The notes beneath the pieces were generated by a model. The model saw only the letters and a program-made list of their open reading frames with translations, was not told the DNA's origin and made no database searches. A stretch of 64,000 nt of DNA, taken from positions 1 through 64,000 of IMG/VR virus record IMGVR_UViG_3300009506_000009, one strand, 5' to 3'. The translations under genes and the position numbers were made by a program. Below are positions 55,819 through 63,712 of the stretch, piece after piece. Every line of letters begins with the position of its first letter. The first letter of the stretch is position 1. This stretch comes from a virus.

Positions 55819-56123
55819 TGCCTAAACACAAACCAACACCGATGGATATTGATGCCTTGTTTTCGAAGGTACCCTTCAAACCAGGGTTCTCTTTCACCCC
55901 TCACATCCCTACACAGCTTAAGGAAATCCTCAAGGCTATGCCTGAGTATGATGTAACCTACCTGAAGAAGGTTGTCCCAAAACCTCAGTCGGTAAAAACT
56001 CTGTTGGCCCAGGCTGGCTATGGTCCACTGCGTGGGGTAGGATATACACGCAAGAATAAGGATCAAACCAAGAAGGCCAGGAAAACATCTGCACGCTCAC
56101 GAGCCAGGAATAGGAGGAGCTAA
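55818..56123 (+). CDS. hypothetical basic protein
   Basis: 101 residues, overlaps neighbours by one base on each side. Strongly basic C-terminus (RKNKDQTKKARKTSARSRAR), likely nucleic-acid binding or cationic. Unknown. Confidence 0.65.
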   Translation: MPKHKPTPMDIDALFSKVPFKPGFSFTPHIPTQLKEILKAMPEYDVTYLKKVVPKPQSVKTLLAQAGYGPLRGVGYTRKNKDQTKKARKTSARSRARNRRS

Positions 56124-56230
56124 TGTGTAATTGCTGGTGTCCAGACCTTACGTTCGTAGTGGCACAGTTGGTGGTTACAATAATTGTCTGTGCGCTCTAT
56201 ATTATTCTGAGGCTAAAGTATGATGATTGA
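56123..56230 (+). CDS. small membrane protein, 35 aa
   Basis: ATG at 56123 behind AGGAGG. N-terminal Cys/Trp pair then one span (FVVAQLVVTIIVCALYII). Overlaps the next start. Missed by length filters but well supported by RBS and packing. Confidence 0.6.
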   Translation: MCNCWCPDLTFVVAQLVVTIIVCALYIILRLKYDD

Positions 56231-56504
56231 TAAAACTGTTGATCTACTCGACTATATGCTTGATCTCCTTCTAAGTCACCTGAAGGATGTCAAGATTAAA
56301 CGCTTCACTTATGGTACCCTTATTGGTTACCGTATGGGCAAGCTGTCTCCTGAAGCTGTCGAAGGTCTATTTACCCATGGTGACCTGTGGACATTGATGT
56401 ATGACCTGTGTCTGCGGTGGGATGGCAGGGAAGACATCCATGGTCCTGTAGATATGGTAAACGATTGGTTCTCTGTGGAGGAAAGCCCCTATGCCAACTG
56501 CTGA
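56223..56504 (+). CDS. hypothetical protein
   Basis: 93 residues from the ATG at 56223 (an ATG at 56220 is equally possible). Helical, acidic (VDLLDYMLDLLLSHLKDVKI). Unknown. Confidence 0.65.
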   Translation: MIDKTVDLLDYMLDLLLSHLKDVKIKRFTYGTLIGYRMGKLSPEAVEGLFTHGDLWTLMYDLCLRWDGREDIHGPVDMVNDWFSVEESPYANC

Positions 56505-56835
56505 ATTAAGAACTGAACGCAAGTCTCTGATTAAGAGAGCCGCTGTGCTCCTGGGATGGTTCGTTGCCGGAGTCGTGGCTGTTATCGGGACAGTGCTACT
56601 GCTCCCCTATCCCACAGATTGGGTCGTAGCAGGTATCCTTGGATTCTTACACTTCTCTGTTGTTGGGTATGAGGTTGGTATCTATATCCGTAAATGGCAA
56701 ACGTATGCAAGGCTGGTTCACTACGCTCAGTATGATGATCAGGTGTGCAGTCAGTGTTCGTTGCAAAACTCAGCGGCATGTCAGGACTTGAAGGCACAAA
56801 TCTTTGAGGACTTGAAGAAAGGAATCCTAGAATGA
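56491..56835 (+). CDS. two-span membrane protein
   Basis: 114 residues: spans near residues 18-38 and 45-65, then a cytoplasmic part with CSQCSLQNSAAC that could bind metal. Overlaps both neighbours. Unknown. Confidence 0.65.
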   Translation: MPTAELRTERKSLIKRAAVLLGWFVAGVVAVIGTVLLLPYPTDWVVAGILGFLHFSVVGYEVGIYIRKWQTYARLVHYAQYDDQVCSQCSLQNSAACQDLKAQIFEDLKKGILE

Positions 56836-57392
56836 GTACAATCATCTTTGATGTGGATGGCACGGTCTTGGACCTGCATACCCCATGGGTAAAAGAGTAT
56901 AATCGCTTGACTGGCTCTGATCTGCGGCTCCATCAGATTACTGATTGGTATATACCTCCCTTCATGCCAAAACTCTCTGAGAAAGAGATCGTAGCTATCA
57001 TCGCCGACCCACTCATCTATGATGAGGTTGAACCTATCCCAGGCGTGTGGGAAGTGATTGAACAGCTTCGCAAGGAACAGCACACGGTCCTGTTTGCTTC
57101 TGATTGCTATCCTAGTTTGTTCCGGGCTAAGTTCATGTGCCTCAAACGCCATGGCTTCTTGGTTGAACGGGAAGACTTCTGGTCTGTCCCCATCAAGTAT
57201 AAGCACCTGCTGAAATGCTCTGCAATAATCGATGACCATAACGGGATAGTGAACGACCATCCTAATGGCATCCTGTATTGTCAGCCCTGGAATAAGTGGG
57301 CGAGGATGACTCCCGGCAAACAGTTCATCTATAACTGGTTGGATGTGGACGGAGCAATTGAAACCATCTATGATGTGGTGTTTGACGACTAG
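56832..57392 (+). CDS. HAD-type 5'(3')-deoxyribonucleotidase-like
   Basis: 186 residues. HAD motif I FDVDGTVLD at the N-terminus, motif II-like LFASDCYP, a Lys in IKYKHLL and motif IV SAIIDDHNG. Size and layout fit NT5C/YorS-type deoxynucleotidases acting on dNMPs. Last gene before a bidirectional terminator. Confidence 0.78.
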   Translation: MSTIIFDVDGTVLDLHTPWVKEYNRLTGSDLRLHQITDWYIPPFMPKLSEKEIVAIIADPLIYDEVEPIPGVWEVIEQLRKEQHTVLFASDCYPSLFRAKFMCLKRHGFLVEREDFWSVPIKYKHLLKCSAIIDDHNGIVNDHPNGILYCQPWNKWARMTPGKQFIYNWLDVDGAIETIYDVVFDD

Positions 57393-57411
57393 GGTTTTTG
57401 AAATCCACCAA

Positions 57412-57460
57412 CAAAAAAATTAAGGCCCCCTTTCCTTCGGGATTGGGGGTCTCTTTTTTT
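57412..57460. terminator. bidirectional terminator between convergent genes
   Basis: GGCCCCC/GGGGGTC-type stem flanked by an A run on the left and a T run on the right, serving both the plus-strand HAD gene and the minus-strand endonuclease gene. Confidence 0.8.
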
Positions 57461-58076
57461 ATTTATTTATTTCAATTTCTTTTTCTATTTTATTTTGTTT
57501 TAAATATTTTATTGCATTTTCTAATGTGGGTATTTTCTCTTTGAGTAAGCCTAGAGATACGTTACATCCATGACACAAAACTCCTCGATACTTTCCCGTG
57601 TCATGGTCATGATCGATGCATAGCTGTTCTTCACTCCCGCATATCTCACATTGCGTAGGCATCTGCTGTAGATCAGTTAATGTCATGTTGTACCGGGTAG
57701 CGTATACCCCCCACCCTTTATCTGTGCAGGATGTACAGTACTTTTTAGACGCAGGCTCCCCACATATCTCACAAACGACATCAAGCTCTATCTTGCCTTC
57801 TCTCTGCCACAGGTCTATGGTGCTTGAGTGCACATCGACTAGGGTTGCTAACTCCGTCCTCCGAATGTTAGGCCGTACCTCTAAAATATCCTGTGCCATC
57901 AGGAGCTTACGGTTGCAACTTTTTGATATGTTGTATAGATGGGGATCACGACTCTTTGCCCAGTAGCTTACTGATTGGGTTGAGATTCCGAACATTCGAC
58001 TTACCTGTTCCAGGGTTAGGTTTGTGTGCAGGAATATATCTGCAACTAGCTGTTTGTATTTTGGGTGGTATGCCAT
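57459..58076 (-). CDS. HTH plus endonuclease VII-like nuclease
   Basis: 205 residues from the ATG at 58076. N-terminal helix-turn-helix (LTLEQVSRMFGISTQSVSYWAK and a second near residue 60, TELATLVDVHSSTIDLWQ), then a Cys-pair linker and a recombination endonuclease VII domain: CEICGSEEQLCIDHDHDTGKYRGVLCHGCN, ending with NVSLGLLKEKIPTLENAIKYL. Phage proteins like this are often mobile nucleases. Only minus-strand gene on this side, with its own leaderless promoter, so a late arrival is plausible. Confidence 0.85.
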   Translation of the reverse strand: MAYHPKYKQLVADIFLHTNLTLEQVSRMFGISTQSVSYWAKSRDPHLYNISKSCNRKLLMAQDILEVRPNIRRTELATLVDVHSSTIDLWQREGKIELDVVCEICGEPASKKYCTSCTDKGWGVYATRYNMTLTDLQQMPTQCEICGSEEQLCIDHDHDTGKYRGVLCHGCNVSLGLLKEKIPTLENAIKYLKQNKIEKEIEINK

Positions 58077-58083
58077 ACCGGAC

Positions 58084-58112
58084 ATTATACCACAGGTGGG
58101 GGTAATTGTCAA
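58084..58112 (-). promoter_or_regulatory. sigma70-type promoter (minus), leaderless
   Basis: Minus strand TTGACA, 17-bp spacer, TATAAT; 7 nt to the ATG at 58076. Confidence 0.85.
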
Positions 58113-58262
58113 ATCGGGCCTACGGGTGGTGGTGGTCAGGGTTTTTGAAACACCACAAAAATTAACTGCCAGGGTGCCTACTTACACGTGTAAGGCGATC
58201 AATCCGCCCAACATTGGTCCGAATTGTCCACTTCACGTCTGGATGACCCTTCGTGTCACAGT

Positions 58263-58484
58263 GACACTAACCCACTGCTGGACGCCTAATCGGACGTATG
58301 CGACCGACTATATCTTATTACGTGCACGTATGCGTTAGTGTGCGTATGACACTAACTAATAATCGGACTAACATGGTCGGCAATATCCAAATAGGATGGT
58401 GTCATGCCGACACTAACCCCCCTTAGTGTTTACTTGACAATAACTCCCAGGTTGAAACATAGTGTCGCCGATACACTAACCCCC
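58263..58484. repeat. ACACTAAC repeat cluster
   Basis: ACACTAAC recurs at about 58264, 58349, 58410 and 58473, mostly followed by CCC. One copy forms GTTAGTGT-gcgtatg-ACACTAAC (58334-58356). Spacing and inverted copies suggest protein-binding sites. Confidence 0.5.
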
Positions 58485-58868
58485 ATTTTTGTCCAAACAT
58501 TGTCATAATTGGACAATGCAGGTCTTATTACACCAATTCCTTTTTGAATATGACAAAGGTTGTCCGATTCACGCCTGGGTGACGCCTGGGAGAATGGTGC
58601 GACAAATGTCATAAAAAACATGTGACAAATGACACTTGACCCATTACGAAAAAATTGGTTGAATAGTGGCAGAACCTTACCAACCCGCCTGACCCGCTCG
58701 CTCGCTCGCACATTCGTGTGCGGTCGGGTGAGTGCGAGCGCAGGCACACACACACACTCACGGGGGCGCACCAGCCCGCCTGTGCGACGCCACATGCGAC
58801 AGCCCGCCTAACGAGCATATACGTGAGTGTGTACGCCACCCTACGGGTGGCAGGCAACTAGCATAACG

Positions 58869-58929
58869 CACATCCGTGTCCGTGAAAGCCTGCACGCCTA
58901 TAACACCCACATCCGTGACCGTGAAAGCA
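58869..58929 (+). repeat. 21-bp direct repeat pair
   Basis: CACATCCGTGNCCGTGAAAGC at 58869 and 58908, one mismatch. Confidence 0.7.
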
Positions 58930-59405
58930 CCCCGTAGGGGTGGCGACCAATAACCAAGTCCTACGCTAGTCACGTAGTGACTGGGTTGCGACCTTAACAA
59001 CCAAGCCGTACCTGAAAGTCCCCTTTAGGGGACTGCCAATCAAGCCTTCCGCAAGGGTGACTTGTTCCAGGCAGGCGGCGGAATATCCACGCAATCTCAC
59101 CCCGTAAGGGGTGGGGCAACCACTGAGCGACGCAATAGCCAGCCGTAGGCTGAAGCTACCCCCACTGCAAGTACTGCCGTAGGCAGAGACCCTGGTGGGC
59201 AACCCAAAGCCGCACAAGCGAAGGCAACATATGTTGCCTGACTAGCAACTCACTCTCAAGTCCTTCGGACTTGGAGATGGCGACCAAACAGGCGTACCCT
59301 GCGAAGCAGAAGTGGGAGTGGGAGTTTCGCACCAAGCACTCGTAAGAGTGCTTCGCAGGCGGCTCGGATGTGCTGAGTACACACACAATTTACCGGAGGT
59401 AAATC

Positions 59406-59591
59406 ATGTCCCCTACCAGCAAAACCTACAACGTCGTGATCACAGTCCAAAGGACTGTGGATAGTAAGTCCACCACTTTTGGTCACCCTAAGTTTCTGCC
59501 TTTGGCAGAAGCATTGCAGGTGGTTAGCGATTATGCTAATCGCTATGCTAAGCACTACTCGGTTTCTAGCACCCTAATCCCCACCCGTTAG
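59406..59591 (+). CDS. hypothetical small protein
   Basis: 61 residues behind ACCGGAGG. Basic, soluble (YNVVITVQRTVDSKSTTFG). Contains an in-gene hairpin CAGTCC-aaa-GGACTG. Unknown early-type gene. Confidence 0.65.
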   Translation: MSPTSKTYNVVITVQRTVDSKSTTFGHPKFLPLAEALQVVSDYANRYAKHYSVSSTLIPTR

Positions 59592-59692
59592 TCCGTAGGA
59601 CTAACGATTTCACTCAGCACATCCGACCTGCTTGCGAAGCAGGCTAAGTACTTCGTACTTAGTCAACCTACCCCTAAATCGGAGATTTAGCC

Positions 59693-59821
59693 ATGAAAAA
59701 AGCACTCGTTATCGGTCTCGCAATCGTGATTATCCCCCTGCTCAACTACGTTGGGATGTCGTTGGCAGATGTCATCAATGTCCTTACGGACATTGGCAAC
59801 CAAGTACTGGCGGCTTTCTAA
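59693..59821 (+). CDS. small membrane or secreted peptide, 42 aa
   Basis: ATG at 59693 with GGAG upstream. Positively charged start and hydrophobic stretch (KKALVIGLAIVIIPLLNYVG) form a signal anchor. Includes GTCC-ttac-GGAC hairpin. Unknown. Confidence 0.55.
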   Translation: MKKALVIGLAIVIIPLLNYVGMSLADVINVLTDIGNQVLAAF

Positions 59822-59901
59822 GCACGCCAATTTCTCAACTCAGCGTATCCGACCTGCTTGCGAAGCAAGCAGAGATCACACATTAGTCCAAGGAGTATAT
59901 C

Positions 59902-60183
59902 ATGTCCACAAACCCGGAAGCCCACCTTTGGTGGAAATTTAGCGACAACTATACCGCCGCTTATTACAAGTTAGACCACAAAGTGGTCTATGTGCAAGCC
60001 AAGACCGAGACTGCCGCAGTCGCACGATTCGAGCGTGTGACAGGCTGTGACCCTTGGGTCACCCACTGCCGTTGCTGTGCAAGCCGTGACTTTCACTGGG
60101 AGCGTCTGGAAGGTACTCCCTATGGGGAGTATAGACCACAAGGTCTGTTGATCTTCGTGGATGATAGCACTGAAGTGCTATAG
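59902..60183 (+). CDS. hypothetical protein
   Basis: 93 residues behind AAGGAG. Contains CRCC and aromatic residues (NPEAHLWWKFSDNYTAAYY). Several in-gene hairpins, e.g. CTATGGGGAGTATAG. Unknown. Confidence 0.7.
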   Translation: MSTNPEAHLWWKFSDNYTAAYYKLDHKVVYVQAKTETAAVARFERVTGCDPWVTHCRCCASRDFHWERLEGTPYGEYRPQGLLIFVDDSTEVL

Positions 60184-60193
60184 GAGATAAGCC

Positions 60194-60424
60194 ATGTACA
60201 CGTATGTCATCCTGCAAGCGTATGCCGACCCTAGCGACCCGCAGTATTATACCTGCACACTCACCCGCTATGCTGGCCCAAGTAAGGCCATCGCCAACCG
60301 AACCATTGAGCAGGTTCGTAAAGAACCTGACACCGAATGGGTTGAAGTGGAAGTCTGGCAAGACACAGACAAAGTCTGTGAGTTTAGCGTGTCCCCCGAT
60401 GGGGAAGTAAGCCAATTCGAGTGA
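60194..60424 (+). CDS. hypothetical protein
   Basis: 76 residues behind AGGAG. Alpha/beta (MYTYVILQAYADPSDPQYY...), with GGTTC-gtaaa-GAACC hairpin. Unknown. Confidence 0.7.
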   Translation: MYTYVILQAYADPSDPQYYTCTLTRYAGPSKAIANRTIEQVRKEPDTEWVEVEVWQDTDKVCEFSVSPDGEVSQFE

Positions 60425-60458
60425 CGTTTGTCATAGTCAACTAGTGACATTTGTCACT
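60424..60458. promoter_or_regulatory. TGACAAATGTCA-type palindromes, candidate operator
   Basis: ACGTTTGTCAT at 60424 and AGTGACA-tt-TGTCACT at 60443-60458, upstream of the 60518 gene; related copies at 58601 and 58621. Confidence 0.45.
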
Positions 60459-60517
60459 GTCCAAGTCATGCCAACCCCAGTATACTGGGGATAAATCTGC
60501 ACCACAGGAGTTTAGCT

Positions 60518-60904
60518 ATGCTAAAGTTTACTCGCAAGATCGTTGTCCACGTCGTGACTGCCGAAGGCAGTCCAGAGAGCCACAAGTACTGGCGAGACCG
60601 CTTTGCGGCTTGTGCGCCAGACGGTTTCACCGTCTTCTTGCCGGAAGCCGTCGAAGGTGGGTGGCGGATGGCTGATGGCTCAGTTGTCACTGAGCCAGTG
60701 TCACTGTTCGAAGTGTGGGAACCTTCGGTTCCCCAGGTGGTCGATGTACTGACCGTTGCAAGTCAGTTGCAAACTGACGAGAACCAGGAAGCCGTGAGCG
60801 TGCAGTGGGTTTCACCCACTGGTTGGGTTGCGGCAATCTGCTTCGACAGTGCCGACTGGTTAGAGTTAGAAACTCTAATCCGGGCGGATCAACCAGCCGA
60901 CTAG
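60518..60904 (+). CDS. hypothetical protein
   Basis: 128 residues, ATG behind CAGGAG. Acidic alpha/beta protein (KIVVHVVTAEGSPESHKYW). Densely packed with in-gene perfect hairpins; its stop lies in CAGCCGAC/GTCGGCTG. Unknown. Confidence 0.7.
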   Translation: MLKFTRKIVVHVVTAEGSPESHKYWRDRFAACAPDGFTVFLPEAVEGGWRMADGSVVTEPVSLFEVWEPSVPQVVDVLTVASQLQTDENQEAVSVQWVSPTGWVAAICFDSADWLELETLIRADQPAD

Positions 60905-60959
60905 TCGGCTGACAAGTACTGGGACCCCTTCGGGGGTCCCAATTTCCAGGAGTAAAATC

Positions 60960-61562
60960 ATGATCGAGAATTTGTTGGCGTTTTACGCCAAAGCACTGCC
61001 CACCGAACGTGCCCAGGCACGCTGGTATCATACCGCCCACGATGAGTGCAAGTCCGTTGCCTACGAGTTAGGCGTGCCGTTCAAACACTTCGTGTTTGCA
61101 GTGGCGGCACTGTCACCGGGGTGCTACTGGGAGCGGAACATCCTAGGGGTCGAGCAACTGGTCACCGAAGGTGACACGGGGTACGGCTATCGGCGCAACA
61201 GAGCGAAAGCTCTGGAGTGCTTAGCAGGGAACCTGCAAGCACTGCGGGGACCGAAGGTCACTCGCTTTGCGGCGAATATCCTGGACCCGGACCAACACGC
61301 CTACGATGTGGTCGTGGACATGTGGGCATGGCGTGCCTGGGAAGGGGTCGTCATTGGCGAAGCCAAGAGCCTGACCCCGAAGCAGTACGAAGCCATAGCC
61401 GAAGGCTATGTGTCGGCGGCTAAGCAAGTCGGCCTAACCCCTTCGGCCTTTCAAGCAGTCGTCTGGACCGTAACCCGGCGACTGGGCAAGTCTGCTCTGT
61501 TAGAGCAGAGATTGGAGCGTAATCGTGAGAAGCGACAAGCAAAGGTTAGCGGAGCTAACTGA
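60960..61562 (+). CDS. DUF7178-like protein (HhH-glycosylase-like fold)
   Basis: 200 residues behind CAGGAG. The pattern WYHTAHDECKSVAYELGV, FAVAALSPGCYWERN, RNRAKALECLAG, LRGPKVTRFAANIL, VVVDMWAWRAWEG, YEAIAEGYVSAAKQVGLTPSAFQAVVWT follows a phage family whose layout resembles helix-hairpin-helix base-excision proteins. Activity unproven. Overlaps the next gene. Confidence 0.75.
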   Translation: MIENLLAFYAKALPTERAQARWYHTAHDECKSVAYELGVPFKHFVFAVAALSPGCYWERNILGVEQLVTEGDTGYGYRRNRAKALECLAGNLQALRGPKVTRFAANILDPDQHAYDVVVDMWAWRAWEGVVIGEAKSLTPKQYEAIAEGYVSAAKQVGLTPSAFQAVVWTVTRRLGKSALLEQRLERNREKRQAKVSGAN

Positions 61563-61761
61563 GAAAGCCAACCTGATCCTGGACATCCGGGATCGAGAGC
61601 ACTTGGCAGGTGTTCCACCTGTCAACCTGGAAGGTTACGACTGGCAAGCACTTCGTGCTTACTATCGGAGCCTGACCCCTGTTATCACAGGGGACGACCG
61701 ACCGTTCAACCCCGAAGCCCACTACGGGACCCTTGGGGATTATTACGACAGTCAGGAATGA
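61525..61761 (+). CDS. hypothetical protein, GTG start
   Basis: 78 residues from the GTG at 61525, overlapping the previous gene by 38 bases. Acidic C-terminus. Its stop lies within GACAGTCA-ggaa-TGACTGTC. Unknown. Confidence 0.6.
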   Translation: MRSDKQRLAELTEKANLILDIRDREHLAGVPPVNLEGYDWQALRAYYRSLTPVITGDDRPFNPEAHYGTLGDYYDSQE

Positions 61762-61785
61762 CTGTCAATTTGCAGGAGTAAAGCC

Positions 61786-62112
61786 ATGACCATCACACTG
61801 ACCGCCCACGTGTTAGACCGTATTGCCGACCGACCGCTCATCAGCTATGCTGACCTGTGCAAGGCCGTTGACAACATCGAGCAGTGGATTGGCAAGTATG
61901 CCAAGTGCCGCCAAGTGGCGGTAGTACTGCGTGAGTATGACCACTGCGTGAACCTGGGGAACACCTACGGTGACCGTCTGGTTCTCGTGGTGGATGTGGA
62001 ACAGGGTACTGTTCCGACGATCTTCTGCCGCAACAAAGTCCAACGTAAGCCGCAGTCAGTCCAGGCATACGTGAACATGTACGGGTATCCGGTGCAGGCC
62101 GGACGCCGATAG
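61786..62112 (+). CDS. hypothetical protein
   Basis: 108 residues behind CAGGAG. Looks like a small toxin/BrnT-like or DUF-type fold by shape (LTAHVLDRIADRP...LVLVVDVEQGTVPTIFC) but no family is claimed. Confidence 0.65.
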   Translation: MTITLTAHVLDRIADRPLISYADLCKAVDNIEQWIGKYAKCRQVAVVLREYDHCVNLGNTYGDRLVLVVDVEQGTVPTIFCRNKVQRKPQSVQAYVNMYGYPVQAGRR

Positions 62113-62121
62113 GAGCAAGTT

Positions 62122-62304
62122 ATGCCACCCCTAGTTGTTGTCCCAATCCTGATTGCACTGATTGCATGGTGCATTGGCCTGCTGTCCTACTTCGTAGGGC
62201 AGTTCTTCGAAGTCGAGAGCTTTATACTTGTGAGCAAGTTCTGTAAACTGACCATTGTGCTCTGCTTTTTAGCAGAGATCGCCGTAGTTGTATCCACCTG
62301 TTAG
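62122..62304 (+). CDS. small two-span membrane protein
   Basis: 60 residues, nearly all hydrophobic (VVVPILIALIAWCIGLLSYFVG and LTIVLCFLAEIAVVV). AGGAG upstream. Unknown. Confidence 0.65.
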   Translation: MPPLVVVPILIALIAWCIGLLSYFVGQFFEVESFILVSKFCKLTIVLCFLAEIAVVVSTC

Positions 62305-62392
62305 TCCAGCCAGACCTAAGCCAGTCGGCTTACATCGCAGTCACACGTCCCGACTGGCTAGGATTTCATCCTAGAACCGAAGGAGTAATGAG

Positions 62393-62596
62393 ATGACATA
62401 TTACACAGTCGAAATCCGCAGTGACGGTGAAACCGTCATGATAGGACGTACACCAGGGTTGGACACAGCCCTGCTCACCGTGCACACCAACCTGAAGCAC
62501 TACGGGGGATTGGTCAAGCCCGTGCGTAACGTCAAGCACCGATGGGTGGGGTACGTTGATGGGCACACCATCGCCATCCAGGTAACACAGGCGTAA
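62393..62596 (+). CDS. hypothetical protein
   Basis: 67 residues behind AAGGAG. Beta-rich (YYTVEIRSDGETVMIGRTPG). Unknown. Confidence 0.65.
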   Translation: MTYYTVEIRSDGETVMIGRTPGLDTALLTVHTNLKHYGGLVKPVRNVKHRWVGYVDGHTIAIQVTQA

Positions 62597-62803
62597 GTAC
62601 TGGCTGGTGCTTCGCTCTCCGCCGACCCTATTGGGGTAGCCTACCAAGGCATGGGCGATGATGGACGACCCCCAGGCGTCCGGGGCGGACAGCGGGGCAT
62701 CAGTTTTATTTTTTTTCTCTCGTGTGTACATGTGCGTACACGTATTGGGTTTTTTAGAGTACTTTGCGGGGTCCCTTTTCCGGTCCCTATAGGAGAGTGA
62801 GTG

Positions 62804-63160
62804 ATGAAAGTCGGACGTATTGCAGTAAACGCCCAATGTTTCTTGGGCAACCTTCCCTTCCAGGCTGTAAGCCTTCCCGAAAGTCTGGCACACTGGAAGT
62901 TCTACCTGGACACACACATGTCCATCATCGAGACCCCTGGTCTCAGCTTCACGGATTGGAACCTGGGCAACGACTGCTTTGGGTTCTACTTTTGGGATAC
63001 CGAAGGCAACGACATCACCACGCAAGCACTGGCACAGATCAGCGACGTGCACTTGCGCCTATATGCTGGTTGTCGGTCAGCCTGCCTAGTTTTCCACCTT
63101 ACCGAAGGTAACCACACAGATCAGGCATGGGTTTGGTTCCAAGCCTGCACCATCCGATAG
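62804..63160 (+). CDS. hypothetical protein
   Basis: 118 residues from the ATG at 62804 behind AGGAG. Aromatic-rich alpha/beta protein (FTDWNLGNDCFGFYFWDTEG). Preceded by a ~200-nt gene-free gap with a T-rich stretch (62704-62720). Unknown. Confidence 0.65.
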   Translation: MKVGRIAVNAQCFLGNLPFQAVSLPESLAHWKFYLDTHMSIIETPGLSFTDWNLGNDCFGFYFWDTEGNDITTQALAQISDVHLRLYAGCRSACLVFHLTEGNHTDQAWVWFQACTIR

Positions 63161-63169
63161 GAGAGTATC

Positions 63170-63397
63170 ATGTTGACAGTTTCGAAAGTTCGTGTTACCC
63201 TTAAGGGTAAGCAAGCAGTGAAGGCAGTATTCACCACCACAGGTGAGTACTTCACCTTCCGCTATGGGTCATGGATGACCCCTGGCTCCATCCTGCACCT
63301 GGACAGTGCGGGTAAGCCTGTCCGTGGTGACATCCGCAGGGGTGAGGACGCAGATGGACCCATCTTCACCGAAGGTGTGGCCTTGTGGCCCATCTAA
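63170..63397 (+). CDS. hypothetical protein
   Basis: 75 residues behind AGGAG. Beta-rich (KVRVTLKGKQAVKAVFTTTG). Contains TTACCC-ttaa-GGGTAA. Unknown. Confidence 0.65.
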   Translation: MLTVSKVRVTLKGKQAVKAVFTTTGEYFTFRYGSWMTPGSILHLDSAGKPVRGDIRRGEDADGPIFTEGVALWPI

Positions 63398-63465
63398 GTA
63401 CAGGCAGGGGTCGAAGGACCCCTGATTTCGGACCATTCAACCTAATGAGTACAAAGGAGTAGATC

Positions 63466-63702
63466 ATGAGAAACGTTTACGGAGTACGCTGTGGTAGTGA
63501 GAGTATGTACGGGCATGTGATCTGTGTGGTCGCCGCTGAAAGCGTAACAGAAGCACGTGATGTAGTTCGCAAATCACAGGAGTACGCCACACTCAACAAG
63601 CAATGGCAAGTATACTGCACATCGCTGAATGCAGTCAATGGTCCCTTCGGGATCACTAGTCAGGAAACAGGTGTTTTACACACCTATCCAGAGTTAAATT
63701 AG
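63466..63702 (+). CDS. hypothetical protein
   Basis: 78 residues behind AAAGGAG. Alpha/beta (MRNVYGVRCGSESMYGHVI). Unknown. Confidence 0.65.
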   Translation: MRNVYGVRCGSESMYGHVICVVAAESVTEARDVVRKSQEYATLNKQWQVYCTSLNAVNGPFGITSQETGVLHTYPELN

Positions 63703-63712
63703 GAGATTACAC

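Larger units (their letters stand above)
58113..59405. other. 1.3-kb gene-free regulatory/repeat region
   Basis: No convincing gene. Contains ACACTAAC repeats (58263-58484), TGACAAATGTCA-type palindromes (58601-58635), a CGCTCG and a CACACA simple repeat with flanking inverted repeat CGCTCGCA/TGCGAGCG (about 58696-58740), a 21-bp direct repeat (58869 and 58908), and from about 58830 a chain of short hairpins such as GCCACCC/GGGTGGC. Weak promoter-like sequence at 58434. A candidate control region or origin. Confidence 0.5.

Noticed and set aside
58434-58463. TTGACA with CATAGT as an early promoter
   Set aside because: The -10 is poor and the spacer is 18; mentioned only in the regional entry.
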